DNA of 50,000 nt from positions 1,588,420 to 1,638,419 of the forward strand of contig RPFO01000016.1 in assembly GCA_009746045.1 (NCBI GenBank), read 5' to 3'. Each line of letters opens with the position of its first letter. Position 1 is the stretch's first letter. Shown here one piece after another: positions 28,313-39,784 of this stretch. This DNA is from Mesostigma viride. Its lineage: Eukaryota > Streptophyta > Mesostigmatophyceae > Mesostigmatales > Mesostigmataceae. The notes beneath the pieces are model-generated. The model was given only the letters and a program-made list of their open reading frames with translations, did no database searches and was not told the DNA's origin. The position numbers and the translations under genes are program-made.

Positions 28313-29272
28313 CATCGGGGTTAATCGCGAGGAGGCCGAGATCGACAATTAGCGCAGCCACAGCGTCATCGTCAAGCACCTCGACCAGCCGGCACCTTCT
28401 CACGACCAGCGCGACATTCTTGCCCCCATGCAACTCACTGGTGAGCTGGACATGTCGGCTGTCCGCCTCCCCCGCGCGCGGGGTAAGGCTGGCCCGGCAC
28501 CTGTGCTTCTCACCTTTAAGTACATGGGGGACAAGCTGGCGTTCCTTAAATGCCGCAAGAAGCTCTCGGAGACTCGCTTCACGCTGGACGACGACTGACC
28601 CTGGCCCAGCAACAGACAGCGGCGACGCGAGCTATGGCCGACCTACCTTCAGCTCCGGCAGCGCGCAGGGGGGAAGCCGGTGTACTGGAGGGGGGCGGTC
28701 ATCCACGTTGACCACAAGCCCTGGCAGGCCCGGCCTCCTGCCACCTCAGACTAGGGAATCTATTATACCAGTCGTGTAGATTAGCTAGTCAGGCCTAGCC
28801 TAGCATGTGGCCCACGGGCATGTGCGCGCCCATAATGGCCCCCATGGATGATGCCTTCAGTATTTAGCTACGCCATGCCTACAATGGGACCTCCCATGGA
28901 TGTTGCATTAAGAATTTAGCCATGCTACATATGCCTATGCAGGGAGTTACTCTCTGCTGAGATGCCATGTGTACACCAGCTATAGCCTAGCCACATACCT
29001 TCCACCCCATATGTCATGCAGGCCTTCTAGGCCCTCTCCTCAAGGCTCAAGCCCCCCCTGGGTGCCTGTGCTTGTTAAGGAGGCATGAATCATCATGGCG
29101 GTGCAGGTGCACCTTGTGCAGTGACCCAGAGCAGGTGATAGTTGTACATCCTCCACCTGCAGGTTGTAGCCCTGATTGTATATTACAAACCCATAGATGC
29201 CCCTTTCTCAGGGCTATGCACATGTTACCTATGCTCCCAACGGAGCTATGATTTTAATGAATTAATTAATCT
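28313..29272 (+). mobile_element. Family B retroelement, 5'-truncated copy (B2)
   Basis: Begins right after the A2 tail with an ORF1-like end (28400-28620: LPRARGKAGPAPVLLTFKY and a TLDDD motif, with frameshifts). It continues through a long 3' UTR and ends with the hairpin GCTCCCAACGGAGC (29229-29246) and a TTAATGAATTAATTAAT tail. The 3' UTR is repeated at 31729 and, inverted, at 43636. Confidence 0.75.
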
Positions 29273-29278
29273 GGGTTA

Positions 29279-29326
29279 ATGCTCCGTGACTCCCCAACGG
29301 GAGCACGAGTCTAATTAATTAATGTA
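29279..29326 (+). mobile_element. Family A 3' tail fragment (A5)
   Basis: Only the terminal hairpin (GTGACTCCCCAACGGGAGCAC) and TTAATTAATTAAT tail of family A. Extremely 5'-truncated insertion next to B2. Confidence 0.65.
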
Positions 29327-30063
29327 GCTAGCCGGTATCTGTTGTGCAAATTCACGCAAAAGAGTTCTTGCTTAGATTTCAGGCACGTACCAACACGCGC
29401 TTCGCCTTAATTGGTGTACCAAGGATTAATTGGGCCCCAAGACAGCGGAGTTTTTTCGTGCGAGTGCCAGTCGGCCAGTGGCGGGAAGACCACCTAGACC
29501 TCGAGGGTCAGAGGAGGATCGCCGGGTGCATATATGGTATGCCCGGACATGGTCCTCGTATTGATGGCGGCAGCGCCTGTCCCTCGCCCTCACTCGCACG
29601 GTACGTGGCTGATGTGTATATTCCGCCACGTCCGGCCGGGCCGACTCTGTCGCGACCCAGGTCTGCGGTGTAGGGCACTTCCCTGGCCTGGTGGGCCGGC
29701 AGAGGTGTTGCTGCGTGTCGTAGTTTGGTGTTGTAGTTAGTTGTCCCTTTTGCTGCCAGGCTTGATCCTTGCACATGCACCCGTGTCGGATTCTCAGTGT
29801 TATTGTCTTGAGGGTTCTTCTTTTCGGGGTTTAATTTCCTTCTGTTGCACGCATGCCTGATGATCACATCCGTAATTTATCGTTCTCAATCAGAATATAT
29901 ACTGCATGCACTCGAAGGACCTTGGCGAGGACCGCAACGGCGCGTGCTCTTCAAGGTCCTGGTCCTCACGGTGCTCATGCACCTATGGTGCCGAGGCATG
30001 GACGCTCACGGACGTACAAGCTCTGGTCACCCCGGGCTGAACGGCACAGTGACCGCGTATTGC
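29327..30063. other. Unassigned sequence before GAGT array
   Basis: About 740 bases with several short frames but none with domain character. No repeat shared with the rest of the window was noticed. Confidence 0.3.
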
Positions 30064-31705
30064 GTATAATGGAACACTGAGTGAGTGATCGAGTGAGTGA
30101 GTGAGTGAGTGAGTGAGTGAGTGAGTGAGTGAGTGAGTGAGTGAGTGATCGAGTGAGTGAGTGAGTGAGTGAGTGAGTGAGTGAGTGAGTGAGTGAGTGA
30201 GTGAGTGAGTGAGTGAGTGAGTGAGTGAGTGAGTGAGTGAGTGAGTGAGTGAGTGAGTGAGTGAGTGAGTGAGTGAGTGAGTGAGTGAGTGAGTGAGTGA
30301 GTGAGTGAGTGAGTGAGTGAGTGAGTGAGTGAGTGAGTGAGTGAGTGAGTGAGTGAGTGAGTGAGTGAGTGAGTGAGTGAGTGAGTGAGTGAGTGAGTGA
30401 GTGAGTGAGTGAGTGAGTGAGTGAGTGAGTGAGTGAGTGAGTGAGTGAGTGAGTGAGTGAGTGAGTGAGTGAGTGAGTGAGTGAGTGAGTGAGTGAGTGA
30501 GTGAGTGAGTGAGTGAGTGAGTGAGTGAGTGAGTGAGTGAGTGAGTGAGTGAGTGAGTGAGTGAGTGAGTGAGTGAGTGAGTGAGTGAGTGAGTGAGTGA
30601 GTGAGTGAGTGAGTGAGTGAGTGAGTGAGTGAGTGAGTGAGTGAGTGAGTGAGTGAGTGAGTGAGTGAGTGAGTGAGTGAGTGAGTGAGTGAGTGAGTGA
30701 GTGAGTGAGTGAGTGAGTGAGTGAGTGAGTGAGTGAGTGAGTGAGTGAGTGAGTGAGTGAGTGAGTGAGTGAGTGAGTGAGTGAGTGAGTGAGTGAGTGA
30801 GTGAGTGAGTGAGTGAGTGAGTGAGTGAGTGAGTGAGTGAGTGAGTGAGTGAGTGAGTGAGTGAGTGAGTGAGTGAGTGAGTGAGTGAGTGAGTGAGTGA
30901 GTGAGTGAGTGAGTGAGTGAGTGAGTGAGTGAGTGAGTGAGTGAGTGAGTGAGTGAGTGAGTGAGTGAGTGAGTGAGTGAGTGAGTGAGTGAGTGAGTGA
31001 GTGAGTGAGTGAGTGAGTGAGTGAGTGAGTGAGTGAGTGAGTGAGTGAGTGAGTGAGTGAGTGAGTGAGTGAGTGAGTGAGTGAGTGAGTGAGTGAGTGA
31101 GTGAGTGAGTGAGTGAGTGAGTGAGTGAGTGAGTGAGTGAGTGAGTGAGTGAGTGAGTGAGTGAGTGAGTGAGTGAGTGAGTGAGTGAGTGAGTGAGTGA
31201 GTGAGTGAGTGAGTGAGTGAGTGAGTGAGTGAGTGAGTGAGTGAGTGAGTGAGTGAGTGAGTGAGTGAGTGAGTGAGTGAGTGAGTGAGTGAGTGAGTGA
31301 GTGAGTGAGTGAGTGAGTGAGTGAGTGAGTGAGTGAGTGAGTGAGTGAGTGAGTGAGTGAGTGAGTGAGTGAGTGAGTGAGTGAGTGAGTGAGTGAGTGA
31401 GTGAGTGAGTGAGTGAGTGAGTGAGTGAGTGAGTGAGTGAGTGAGTGAGTGAGTGAGTGAGTGAGTGAGTGAGTGAGTGAGTGAGTGAGTGAGTGAGTGA
31501 GTGAGTGAGTGAGTGAGTGAGTGAGTGAGTGAGTGAGTGAGTGAGTGAGTGAGTGAGTGAGTGAGTGAGTGAGTGAGTGAGTGAGTGAGTGAGTGAGTGA
31601 GTGAGTGAGTGAGTGAGTGAGTGAGTGAGTGAGTGAGTGAGTGAGTGAGTGAGTGAGTGAGTGAGTGAGTCGGAGTGAGTGAGTGAGTGCAGTGTTCCAT
31701 TATAC
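30064..31705. repeat. (GAGT)n array bounded by a 16-base inverted repeat
   Basis: About 1.6 kb of GAGT units (30079-31689), interrupted only by GATC near 30088 and 30148 and by CGG at 31671. Perfect inverted arms flank it: GTATAATGGAACACTG at 30064-30079 and its reverse complement at 31690-31705. The long HSLT frame on the minus strand is an artefact of the unit. Confidence 0.95.
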
Positions 31706-31728
31706 GGCGTATTAATTAATTAATTAAA

Positions 31729-32019
31729 ATGTGTACCCTAGCTACAGCCTAGCCACATACCTTCCACCCCATATGTCATGCAGGCCTTCTAGGCCCTCTC
31801 CTCAAGCCCCCCCTGGGTGCCTGTGCTTGTTTAGGAGGCATGAACCATCATGGCGGTGCAGGTGCACCTAGTACGTGCACCCAGAGCAGGTGATAGTCGT
31901 ACATCCTACACCTGCAGGTTGTCGCCCTGATTGTATTACAAACCCATAGATGCCCCTTTCTCAGGGCTATGTGTTACATATGCTCCCCATGGAGCTATGA
32001 TTTTAATTAATTAATTAAT
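31729..32019 (+). mobile_element. Family B retroelement 3' fragment (B3)
   Basis: 3' UTR of family B from GTGTACCCTAGC to the hairpin TGCTCCCCATGGAGCTA (31979-31998) and TTAA tail. Very close to 28960-29270. Confidence 0.8.
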
Positions 32020-32029
32020 ACGTGCGGGA

Positions 32030-32645
32030 TGCTCCTACAGGTCCTGAATGTAGTGTTTTCCACGCATAGGTCTCCAGAGTCTCTGTTTAAGGGTATGCCG
32101 GGCGTGTTTCGGATGAGATCAGGCAGCGCAGGATAGCATTTTTTGTAGGACATCTTGCTCGAACCAGTCAGGTAGACACCGCTCTCGGTCTGGCCGCCCC
32201 CCAGCGGCTTGGCCAGCCAGGCGGCGGCATAGTACCAGTTCTGACCTGGCCGGCCTGGCCCCAAGGGCAATTCAAGCCGGCCCGCCGGGCGGGTAGACAC
32301 CTGCCATGAACTATACTGTCAGATCAGTTGCTGGCCGACCTAGTGGTTCCAGCCCAGTTTGAACACCGCATTTCCTCCCTCTCTCTTGCTCGGACTGCTA
32401 TGCAGGACAAGAAAAGGTGGCAGACTATCGTCCAGGCCCACACGCCAGCCCCTGTGGGCATCGATCCTCCCCCCCCCCAGGAGGAAGGGGCGCTTTGCTG
32501 AGTAGAGTAGATAGGATTTTTGCAGCTAGCTTAGATTAATTGCTTAGAGTAAGGCCTGGAATACGCCGCATAATGTAGCACAGTGCTACATGATCTCTCA
32601 ACGGAGTCATGTTATTATTTACTTTACTTTATTTATTTTTTTAAT
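32030..32645 (+). mobile_element. Family C retroelement copy (C3)
   Basis: Forward copy of the element inverted at 23868-24540. Ends with GTGCTACATGATCTCTCAACGGAGTCATG (hairpin 32592-32613) and a TTTACTTTATTTATTT tail. No intact gene. Confidence 0.6.
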
Positions 32646-32890
32646 GCATGATGTACCAATGAGACAACTGGTCATGCCTTGGCACGCAGGTTATTGTAAT
32701 TGGGAAGATCAAAGGCAACAACATTATATTGACTATAACATATGCTAGGAAAAACAATTACTGTACAGGGTTTGAAACCATTACGGCTAAAGCGCCCTTG
32801 GCTTTTCGAAAACTAGTATGAGGAGCAATGGGTCGTCATAACCAAACTATATGTACATAGATTATACGACTCATGCACAATGCAATCTGT
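32646..32890. other. Unassigned sequence
   Basis: No gene or repeat recognised in these 245 bases. Confidence 0.3.
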
Positions 32891-32978
32891 TTAGGGTTTA
32901 GGGTTTAGGGTTTAGGGTTTAGGGTTTAGGGTTTAGGGTTTAGGGTTTAGGGTTTAGGGTTTAGGGTTTAGGGTTTGC
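32891..32978 (+). repeat. Interstitial telomere repeat (TTTAGGG)n
   Basis: About twelve perfect TTTAGGG units, internal to the window and outside the virus. Confirms that this unit occurs in the host genome. Confidence 0.95.
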
Positions 32979-33297
32979 TTGAAGTTACTAGGCAATGTGC
33001 CATGTGAGTCAATGGACAACTGTACAGTGATGCTCCCGCGCTCTGGCAGCGCCCCTGCTGGGGGCGGCCCCCTGGGGCGGCCGGCAGACATTACCAGATC
33101 CCCTCCAACGTGATGGTGATGTGCCGCTATATGGTTCAGCACACCACCACCAACGTGAGAACGCGACGCTTCAAAATCCTGCCAGGGGTGTTTTCTGGAG
33201 TGCCCTGCATGGCGTGGCCAGTCGTCCCAAAGTGAATACTCTAGTTATCAGGAATCATAGATGACGCCAGCGACTATAGATGACATCATCAAATACA

Positions 33298-34602
33298 TCA
33301 CACCGACACGGCCAGTGGATGCATGGACGCCTGGCCGACCACAGCATCGGAGGACTGGCACATCAGTCTGTGAGGTCCGGCAACAGGCCAGAAGCCAGTA
33401 TCAACCTTGCTGGCATTGTTGAGCTTGCCGGAAGCGTAGTCACAAGTATCAAGCCTGCTGGTGCCGTACTTGCTGGCATCAAGCTTGCTGCTAACGGACA
33501 GGCGACGCGGAATCTCCGGGGGCGCGGGACTGTGGGAAAACTCGCCCGTGTACCGCCGCCACCGTCGATTGGGCGACAGCGCGGGCCCGCTTGTCACGAG
33601 CCCACAGGGTGACCCCTCGGGCACATCCAGTAGACTGTTCTGACCGCCCTGCACCAGATCCACCTGTGGAAGCACTGCCGAGCGCAGCATGTCGTTCTTG
33701 ACTTCCCACCACTCGCGTTTGGTGCCCGGTCTGTGGGGTGAAGGCAGCTGGTACGCGTAGCTGCCCTCAAGCGAGCTGTGGTCGTCGAATTGGGACGGGA
33801 AAAGCTTCGCAAGACTGCGAGGAAGCATGCGCTCCAGGTGCAGGGACGGGCGCTGTCGAGAAAGCGAGGAAGGGCTGGAGGCCACAGGAGAGGAAAGTGG
33901 CCAAATATCCGAGCTGCTCCGCGCGTGCCGGCTGAAGGGGCTAATGCTAGCTGACGCCCCGCGCTCGTCGCCCAGGGAAGAAAGCGGAGATGCGCATTTC
34001 GCCGGCTCGTCCCGGCATAGGTCGTTCGTGAGGTTGGCGAGAGGACAACTAATGGTCCTGACGTACCGGACAAGCGCGAGCGGTAACGGCGCAGGAGGCA
34101 TCGTGGAAGTCTCGCCGTCGAAGGTACTGCACCAGACGAATTCACCTTCCGGAGCAGCTAGAGGGCTGTCGGGGCAATCCGCTGGTTCAGTGGCGGGGGC
34201 GCACGCGCCGGCCTCCTCAATTTGCACTAAGTTTCTGGTTGACTGGTGCATAATCCATGGCCGGGAGCCATGGGAGTCGAGGTTCTGAGGCGGGATAGAG
34301 CTGCACTCCTTGGTCGACGATGGGACGTCCAGCGAGAAATACTGCCGAGTAGTTCTTGTTTCCAGCTCGTGCGGCTTGGTCGATTTCAGCTCGTGACACG
34401 AGCTGCTAGGCAACCTCCGACGTCGAAATCGGCTTAGCAGGCTTTTCAATGTCAACTCCGGCCGGCCATCGAGGTACGCGTCTAAGGCGTCTTTTGGACG
34501 TCCAAAAAGTTTATTCTTTAGATAAACCCACGGTGCAGATGCCGTGCGGGACAAGGAAACAGAAGGATCGTGATCAGGTGGAGAGACAGGAAGAGGCGGC
34601 AT
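33298..34602 (-). CDS. Likely host gene, Ser/Pro-rich protein of unknown function
   Basis: A single open frame of 434 codons, far longer than expected by chance in this GC-rich stretch. The product is rich in Ser, Pro, Leu and Arg and looks largely disordered. It has an Arg-rich patch (SRFRRRRLPSSS, about residues 57-68), several short Ser-rich segments and no recognised domain, membrane segment or signal peptide. The C-terminal third (about 380-420) has loosely repeated SKLD/SRLD/GKLN turns (SSKLDASKYGTSRLDTCDYA). It lies next to an interstitial telomere tract. It may be a single-exon gene or one exon of a larger one. Confidence 0.5.
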   Translation of the reverse strand: MPPLPVSPPDHDPSVSLSRTASAPWVYLKNKLFGRPKDALDAYLDGRPELTLKSLLSRFRRRRLPSSSCHELKSTKPHELETRTTRQYFSLDVPSSTKECSSIPPQNLDSHGSRPWIMHQSTRNLVQIEEAGACAPATEPADCPDSPLAAPEGEFVWCSTFDGETSTMPPAPLPLALVRYVRTISCPLANLTNDLCRDEPAKCASPLSSLGDERGASASISPFSRHARSSSDIWPLSSPVASSPSSLSRQRPSLHLERMLPRSLAKLFPSQFDDHSSLEGSYAYQLPSPHRPGTKREWWEVKNDMLRSAVLPQVDLVQGGQNSLLDVPEGSPCGLVTSGPALSPNRRWRRYTGEFSHSPAPPEIPRRLSVSSKLDASKYGTSRLDTCDYASGKLNNASKVDTGFWPVAGPHRLMCQSSDAVVGQASMHPLAVSV

Positions 34603-34779
34603 TTAGTTTCCAGCTTCCGTCCTGCACTGAAGTCAGTGCATATATGACCGCTACCGCAGCAGTAGTAATTACGCAACAATTATACAGCGCGTGGCTTGCC
34701 AACGTCTCACTATTGGGAGCGCGCGTGGGCAGTCGCATTGACGACGTCGCAAGCAATGCCACTGCAATTTTGTTGTGAT

Positions 34780-35200
34780 TTTTGCACGTCCGCCCCTTTT
34801 CGCCTCCAAGCATGTGGCTATACAATTCGCATGATTTTTTACCGCTGTTATACCTGTACTTAGATATGCCATCCGATATCCAACAATATTTTATATTTCG
34901 GCCCTCGGCCGCCCCATAATCTCTGTCTGGCAATGAATTAGATATGCCATGACTTAACACAATATTTGTTATCTGCACGTGCGCTTCGTTATAGTACACT
35001 ACATGACTGGTTTTGCTCCTTTTTTATTTATTAAATCTCACCGGAACTATAATTTATAAGGCCCTTTCCACATTCGTCAGTTCCGGGGAGGGTCCTGATT
35101 CAGTCGGTTCCGGAACTAGAGGTTTCCACATTTGACCGTCCAAATAGAAATTTAATTGGATACGACCGCTAATTCGACCGGAACTGGGGTGGAAGTTGGA
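34780..35200. other. Unassigned sequence
   Basis: No gene seen. A loosely repeated stretch, GATATGCCAT...CAATATTT, occurs at 34861-34895 and 34940-34975. Confidence 0.3.
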
Positions 35201-35215
35201 ACTCCTGGAACACGA

Positions 35216-35528
35216 AAATGCAGTTCCGGCCAGTTCCAGTCAGAATAGGGTCAAGAAAGGTAGGTCAAATTGTTGAAACCGGCGGGGAAAGCGCCAGGAC
35301 GGTACGGATCGGATCTGGTTGTGGAAAGGAGGTCCCGATCAATTCACCGCTAGTTATTATTACAACCCTGGAACTCGAAAAAAGCAGTTCCGGCCAGTTC
35401 CAGTCAGAATTATTAGGGTCAAGAAAGGTAGGTCGCGTTGTTGTCTTGTTGAAACCGGCGGGGACAGCGCCAGGACGGTACGGATCGGATCTGGTTGTGG
35501 AAAGGAGGTCCCGATTAATTCACCGCTA
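35216..35528 (+). repeat. Tandem duplication of about 150 bases
   Basis: Two near-identical copies (about 35216-35348 and 35380-35528). Each has CAGTTCCGGCCAGTTCCAGT, a GTCAAGAAAGGTAGGTC stretch, GGACGGTACGGATCGGATC and AAAGGAGGTCCCGAT. A few insertions separate them. The frames across them are not convincing genes. Confidence 0.8.
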
Positions 35529-35539
35529 ATCCCTGTTGG

Positions 35540-36297
35540 GAGTATCGGATTTTGGCCCCTGTCGTCAAAATATGGACCATTCCTGGCCTTTAGCCGGCAT
35601 TCAGATTCTGAATGCCCTCATCGAGATCATTTGCACTTCTTGCATGATCCAGCCGGATCCATTATCCCCGGTTGAGAGCATTACATGGCTACACGTGGGC
35701 AACACACGGCTCGATCTACTACATCTGGAGTCTGGACCCGGTTGAATTTGGATGGGTCTTAACCAAGGGGGACATCAGAACCTCTTTGAGTACACCGCAG
35801 ATTGGGGTTATGATATCTTGTTGCATACGTACCATCAGCCCCATCCGGGCCGAGCCCGCTGGGGAATACATTGGCCGGGCTACACTTGGGTTAAGATGAT
35901 TACCCTGGCGGTAGACCACCCTCTCGTGGACCGCAGGGCCACTGATGTACAACATCTTTTGATGCATAGGGCGATAGGGGTCTGCGCTACGCTCCACGAG
36001 CGTTTTGGTCATGATGCATCATGCCTGTGCACGCACCCTAGTGAAACCATTGAGCACAGGTTTCTTTACTGTAATCTCCCTGGGGTTTGGACGTGGCTCA
36101 TTAACATCTGGGCCGCATGGACGGCATCGCCACCCACTCTCCCAATTAGCGTGCGTACCATCATTTTCGGGATTGCTGGCACACCAGGGACCGAGCTTTC
36201 AGTTTCCCAAGCAGAATGGATATGGCTACGCACTACTATGCTATACGCGATCTGGACCATACGCAACGAGACAGTCTTTAAGGTCCGCGAGGAGTAA
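35540..36297 (+). pseudogene. LINE ORF2 C-terminus with RT-associated zinc-binding domain
   Basis: The frame 35752-36297 (181 codons), with a frameshifted lead-in from about 35540, ends in a pattern typical of the zinc-binding domain (zf-RVT) that follows reverse transcriptase in LINEs: CLCTHPSETIEHRFLYCNLP with C-x-C, H and C ligands and a trailing W. An aromatic-rich helix (WLRTTMLYAIWTIRNETVF) follows. The upstream reverse transcriptase is missing, so this is a 3' fragment. Confidence 0.65.
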
Positions 36298-36598
36298 TAT
36301 ACCCGCGGCGGCGTAGTCCGGCGCTTTATATACCTATGGAATGCGGCTATGCGCCGCTACTGGCTGTCGGTTAGCTCAGGAACAACACAGGGTGTGGGAC
36401 CCAGGGCCCAATAACGACAAGCCCAGCCCGCTCCAGCTTTTTCATGATCTACTGGGCCGTAATCAGGTATTCACCAGTATCATGCCTCATGGCGACATTA
36501 CTCAGGTCCAATGGCTTCCCTGGTCTAATAACGGGCCCTATTAGCCTTTCACCTGTCACCGCCGGCCACACGTGTGTGTGCCCACCTTCATTAGGATT
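36298..36598. other. Unassigned sequence after LINE fragment
   Basis: No gene seen. Possibly the 3' UTR of the LINE fragment. Confidence 0.3.
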
Positions 36599-37800
<1,202 letters not shown>

Positions 37801-38435
37801 AGGTTCGGCTTTTTCATGGCAGATCCTGACTCCCCTCACCGAGATCTATCGATTGCGCTACTTATACTTGAGATCAGACCACCCTACCTCGTACTTGCCA
37901 TACTCGACTTTGGCTTACTTGGCGTAAGAGAATGACGTTAGAGCCATTTTTGCCAACTGGTCTCGTAACAAGTCTATCACCTGGTCGGAAAAGGACTTTC
38001 AACTACCCGAGGGCAGATTTGGAATTCCCTTGGAGAGATCTGTCGATTGCGCTAGTCAAATTTAATTTTGGGGTCGATCTCCGAGGCCCAGTTTCCTTGC
38101 GTGGACCCGCGGTTTCTCGCCAATAGCGTCATGTAGATACTCTGACAGCGGGAATGGGGCCCTCGTGACCTCGTGACCACAAAGCGCGACCAAGTCAGTC
38201 GGCCCTCGTGACCACAAAGCGCTGGTCCCCGCCGACTCGGGTCCAGTGACGGACACAAGAAGCTACACTTGTCCCACTGCAGTGGGACAATTCCGCCAAA
38301 CAGTGTGGCCCCTTGGGCCGGACGACTAATTGTAGTCATCACTCCGGCCATGCGGCCCTCAACGGTGACTATAAGTCGGCCCTCGTGACCGCCACACTAA
38401 AACGTTGGTCCCCGCCACTCGGGTCTAGTGACACA
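37801..38435. repeat. Unassigned repeats
   Basis: Contains two copies of GAGATCT(G/A)TCGATTGCGCTA (37840 and 38035); a third is at 36866. It also holds several copies of GGCCCTCGTGACC and GTGACCACAAAGCGC between 38158 and 38410. No gene seen. Confidence 0.45.
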
Positions 38436-38439
38436 AGCG

Positions 38440-39082
38440 GCTACACTCTGGACGCTGGACGACTGCAGACGACCTGACCCCCGCAGCCTCTGCAGCAGCA
38501 GCAGCAGCAGCGACGCGACCTGTGGCCGGAATACCTCCGCCACAAGCCGAACCCCGGCAAGAAGCCCAAGGTGTACTGGGGGCCGGGGCGGGGACCTGAT
38601 CATGACGGATCAATGACCACAAGATGTGGACGCCCCCTGTAAGTGCGGGCTAGAATAGCCCTAGCTTGTCTCCATTGGTAGTCACTGCCGCCATGGCAGC
38701 CATGCCTAGAATGTTTGCCTAGCTGTGCCACCATATACCTAGTCACGTGCACCGCTAACACACGGTACACAACCAGCCATAGCCGGCTTAGCTTAGTCCT
38801 TGTACAGCCATGCTACGTCCTGGCTATGCTCAGATTACTTGCCCACGCTCCGGCTTGTTGTTATGATATGCTCACATGGGACGTCCGCTTAATTATTGCA
38901 CCCACAGATCTTGCCGGATCGTTTATTTACCGTCGGTGTCCGATTGCAGCTGTGGCATGCCTCTGCAGGCATGAAGGAGAAAGGGGGTCTTTGCCCTTTC
39001 TTCCTATTGTGCTGCACACACAGGGATTAAAAGCACTTCGGTGCTCCGTGACTCCCCAACGGGAGCACGAGTTCAATTAATT
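38440..39082 (+). mobile_element. Family A retroelement, 5'-truncated diverged copy (A3)
   Basis: Matches the last 630 bases of family A but with many small insertions (for example a CAG run at 38493-38510). Ends with the GCACTTCGGTGC hairpin, the terminal CTCCCCAACGGGAG hairpin (39045-39069) and TTCAATTAATTA. Older than A1, A2 and A4 by divergence. Confidence 0.8.
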
Positions 39083-39240
39083 ACTTGCCCAAGGGCTTGC
39101 GCCACAGGGCACGGTATTGGCGTAAAGTGTGCCAGGCGAGGGAGATACGGTGGTCCACATCGGCCTCGCGGCTGGGGAGTAAGCTACCCAGCAACTTGAC
39201 GCGGTCCCGATACAAGACTCGAGAGCCATATCAAGTAGAA
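39083..39240 (-). pseudogene. LINE ORF2 fragment (post-RT region)
   Basis: The minus strand encodes a piece with RDRVKLLGSLLPSREADVDH and RISLAWHTLRQYRALW. It aligns with FKLLGSWLPDCEDDMTTRIG in the plus-strand LINE fragment at 40605-40670. Isolated remnant. Confidence 0.5.
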
Positions 39241-39529
39241 AGAGGTCAGGCGGTGGCTGCGGGAGCCCAATCGCCAGAGCCCGCCTCAGTCTTCTTGCTG
39301 ACCTCTTGAGCCCCACCACATGCACGGGCCTCGATTGCAAGGCAGTCAAGCCACGTCTGCACGTGCTCAGTGTCCTCATAGATCGAGGGTGGTATCGCCT
39401 GCCTAGATGATGTCCGCCAGCCGAATCTCCGTTTCCGCCCCGCCATGCCAGAAATGGTTGGCGACCTGCACCCTGGTTCTCTACCCTATCTATACTAGGC
39501 GTAGACTTACTGGGCAGTGATGTCTAGAC
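39241..39529. other. Unassigned sequence
   Basis: A 66-codon minus frame (39446-39246) is protein-like at its start (SIYEDTEHVQTWLDCLAIEA) but has no identifiable family. It could be part of the adjacent LINE remnant or a host exon. Confidence 0.3.
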
Positions 39530-39772
39530 TAGGCATGGATATCAGGATATGTGTTACCCATGTCGCAAAGGGCCACGCCAGGGCAGCCCCATGGCATGCA
39601 TGTAATCTGGAGGCAGATGGTTCGCAAGAATTGGTGGCAGGTAGTATTTAGTAATGAAGGAGCTAGACCACCCCGGCCAAGCCAGTGCACTGGGGGGCTT
39701 CGCGTGTGACCGAGTATGGCATTCACAGTAATTCGGGCCGTGGTGCCCACAACCCTGTTACTAGTGTATTAG
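39530..39772 (+). repeat. LINE 3' region, direct repeat copy 1
   Basis: Shares GGAGGCAGATGGT, CGCGTGTGACCG(A/G)GTATGGCATTCA and ATTCGGGCCG(T/C)GGTGCCCACA with 41120-41335. It is the 3' end of another copy of the LINE that follows. Confidence 0.7.
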
Positions 39773-39784
39773 ATGATAAGCTCC

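Noticed and set aside
30027-31700. 557-codon HSLT repeat protein
   Set aside because: Translation of the GAGT array.
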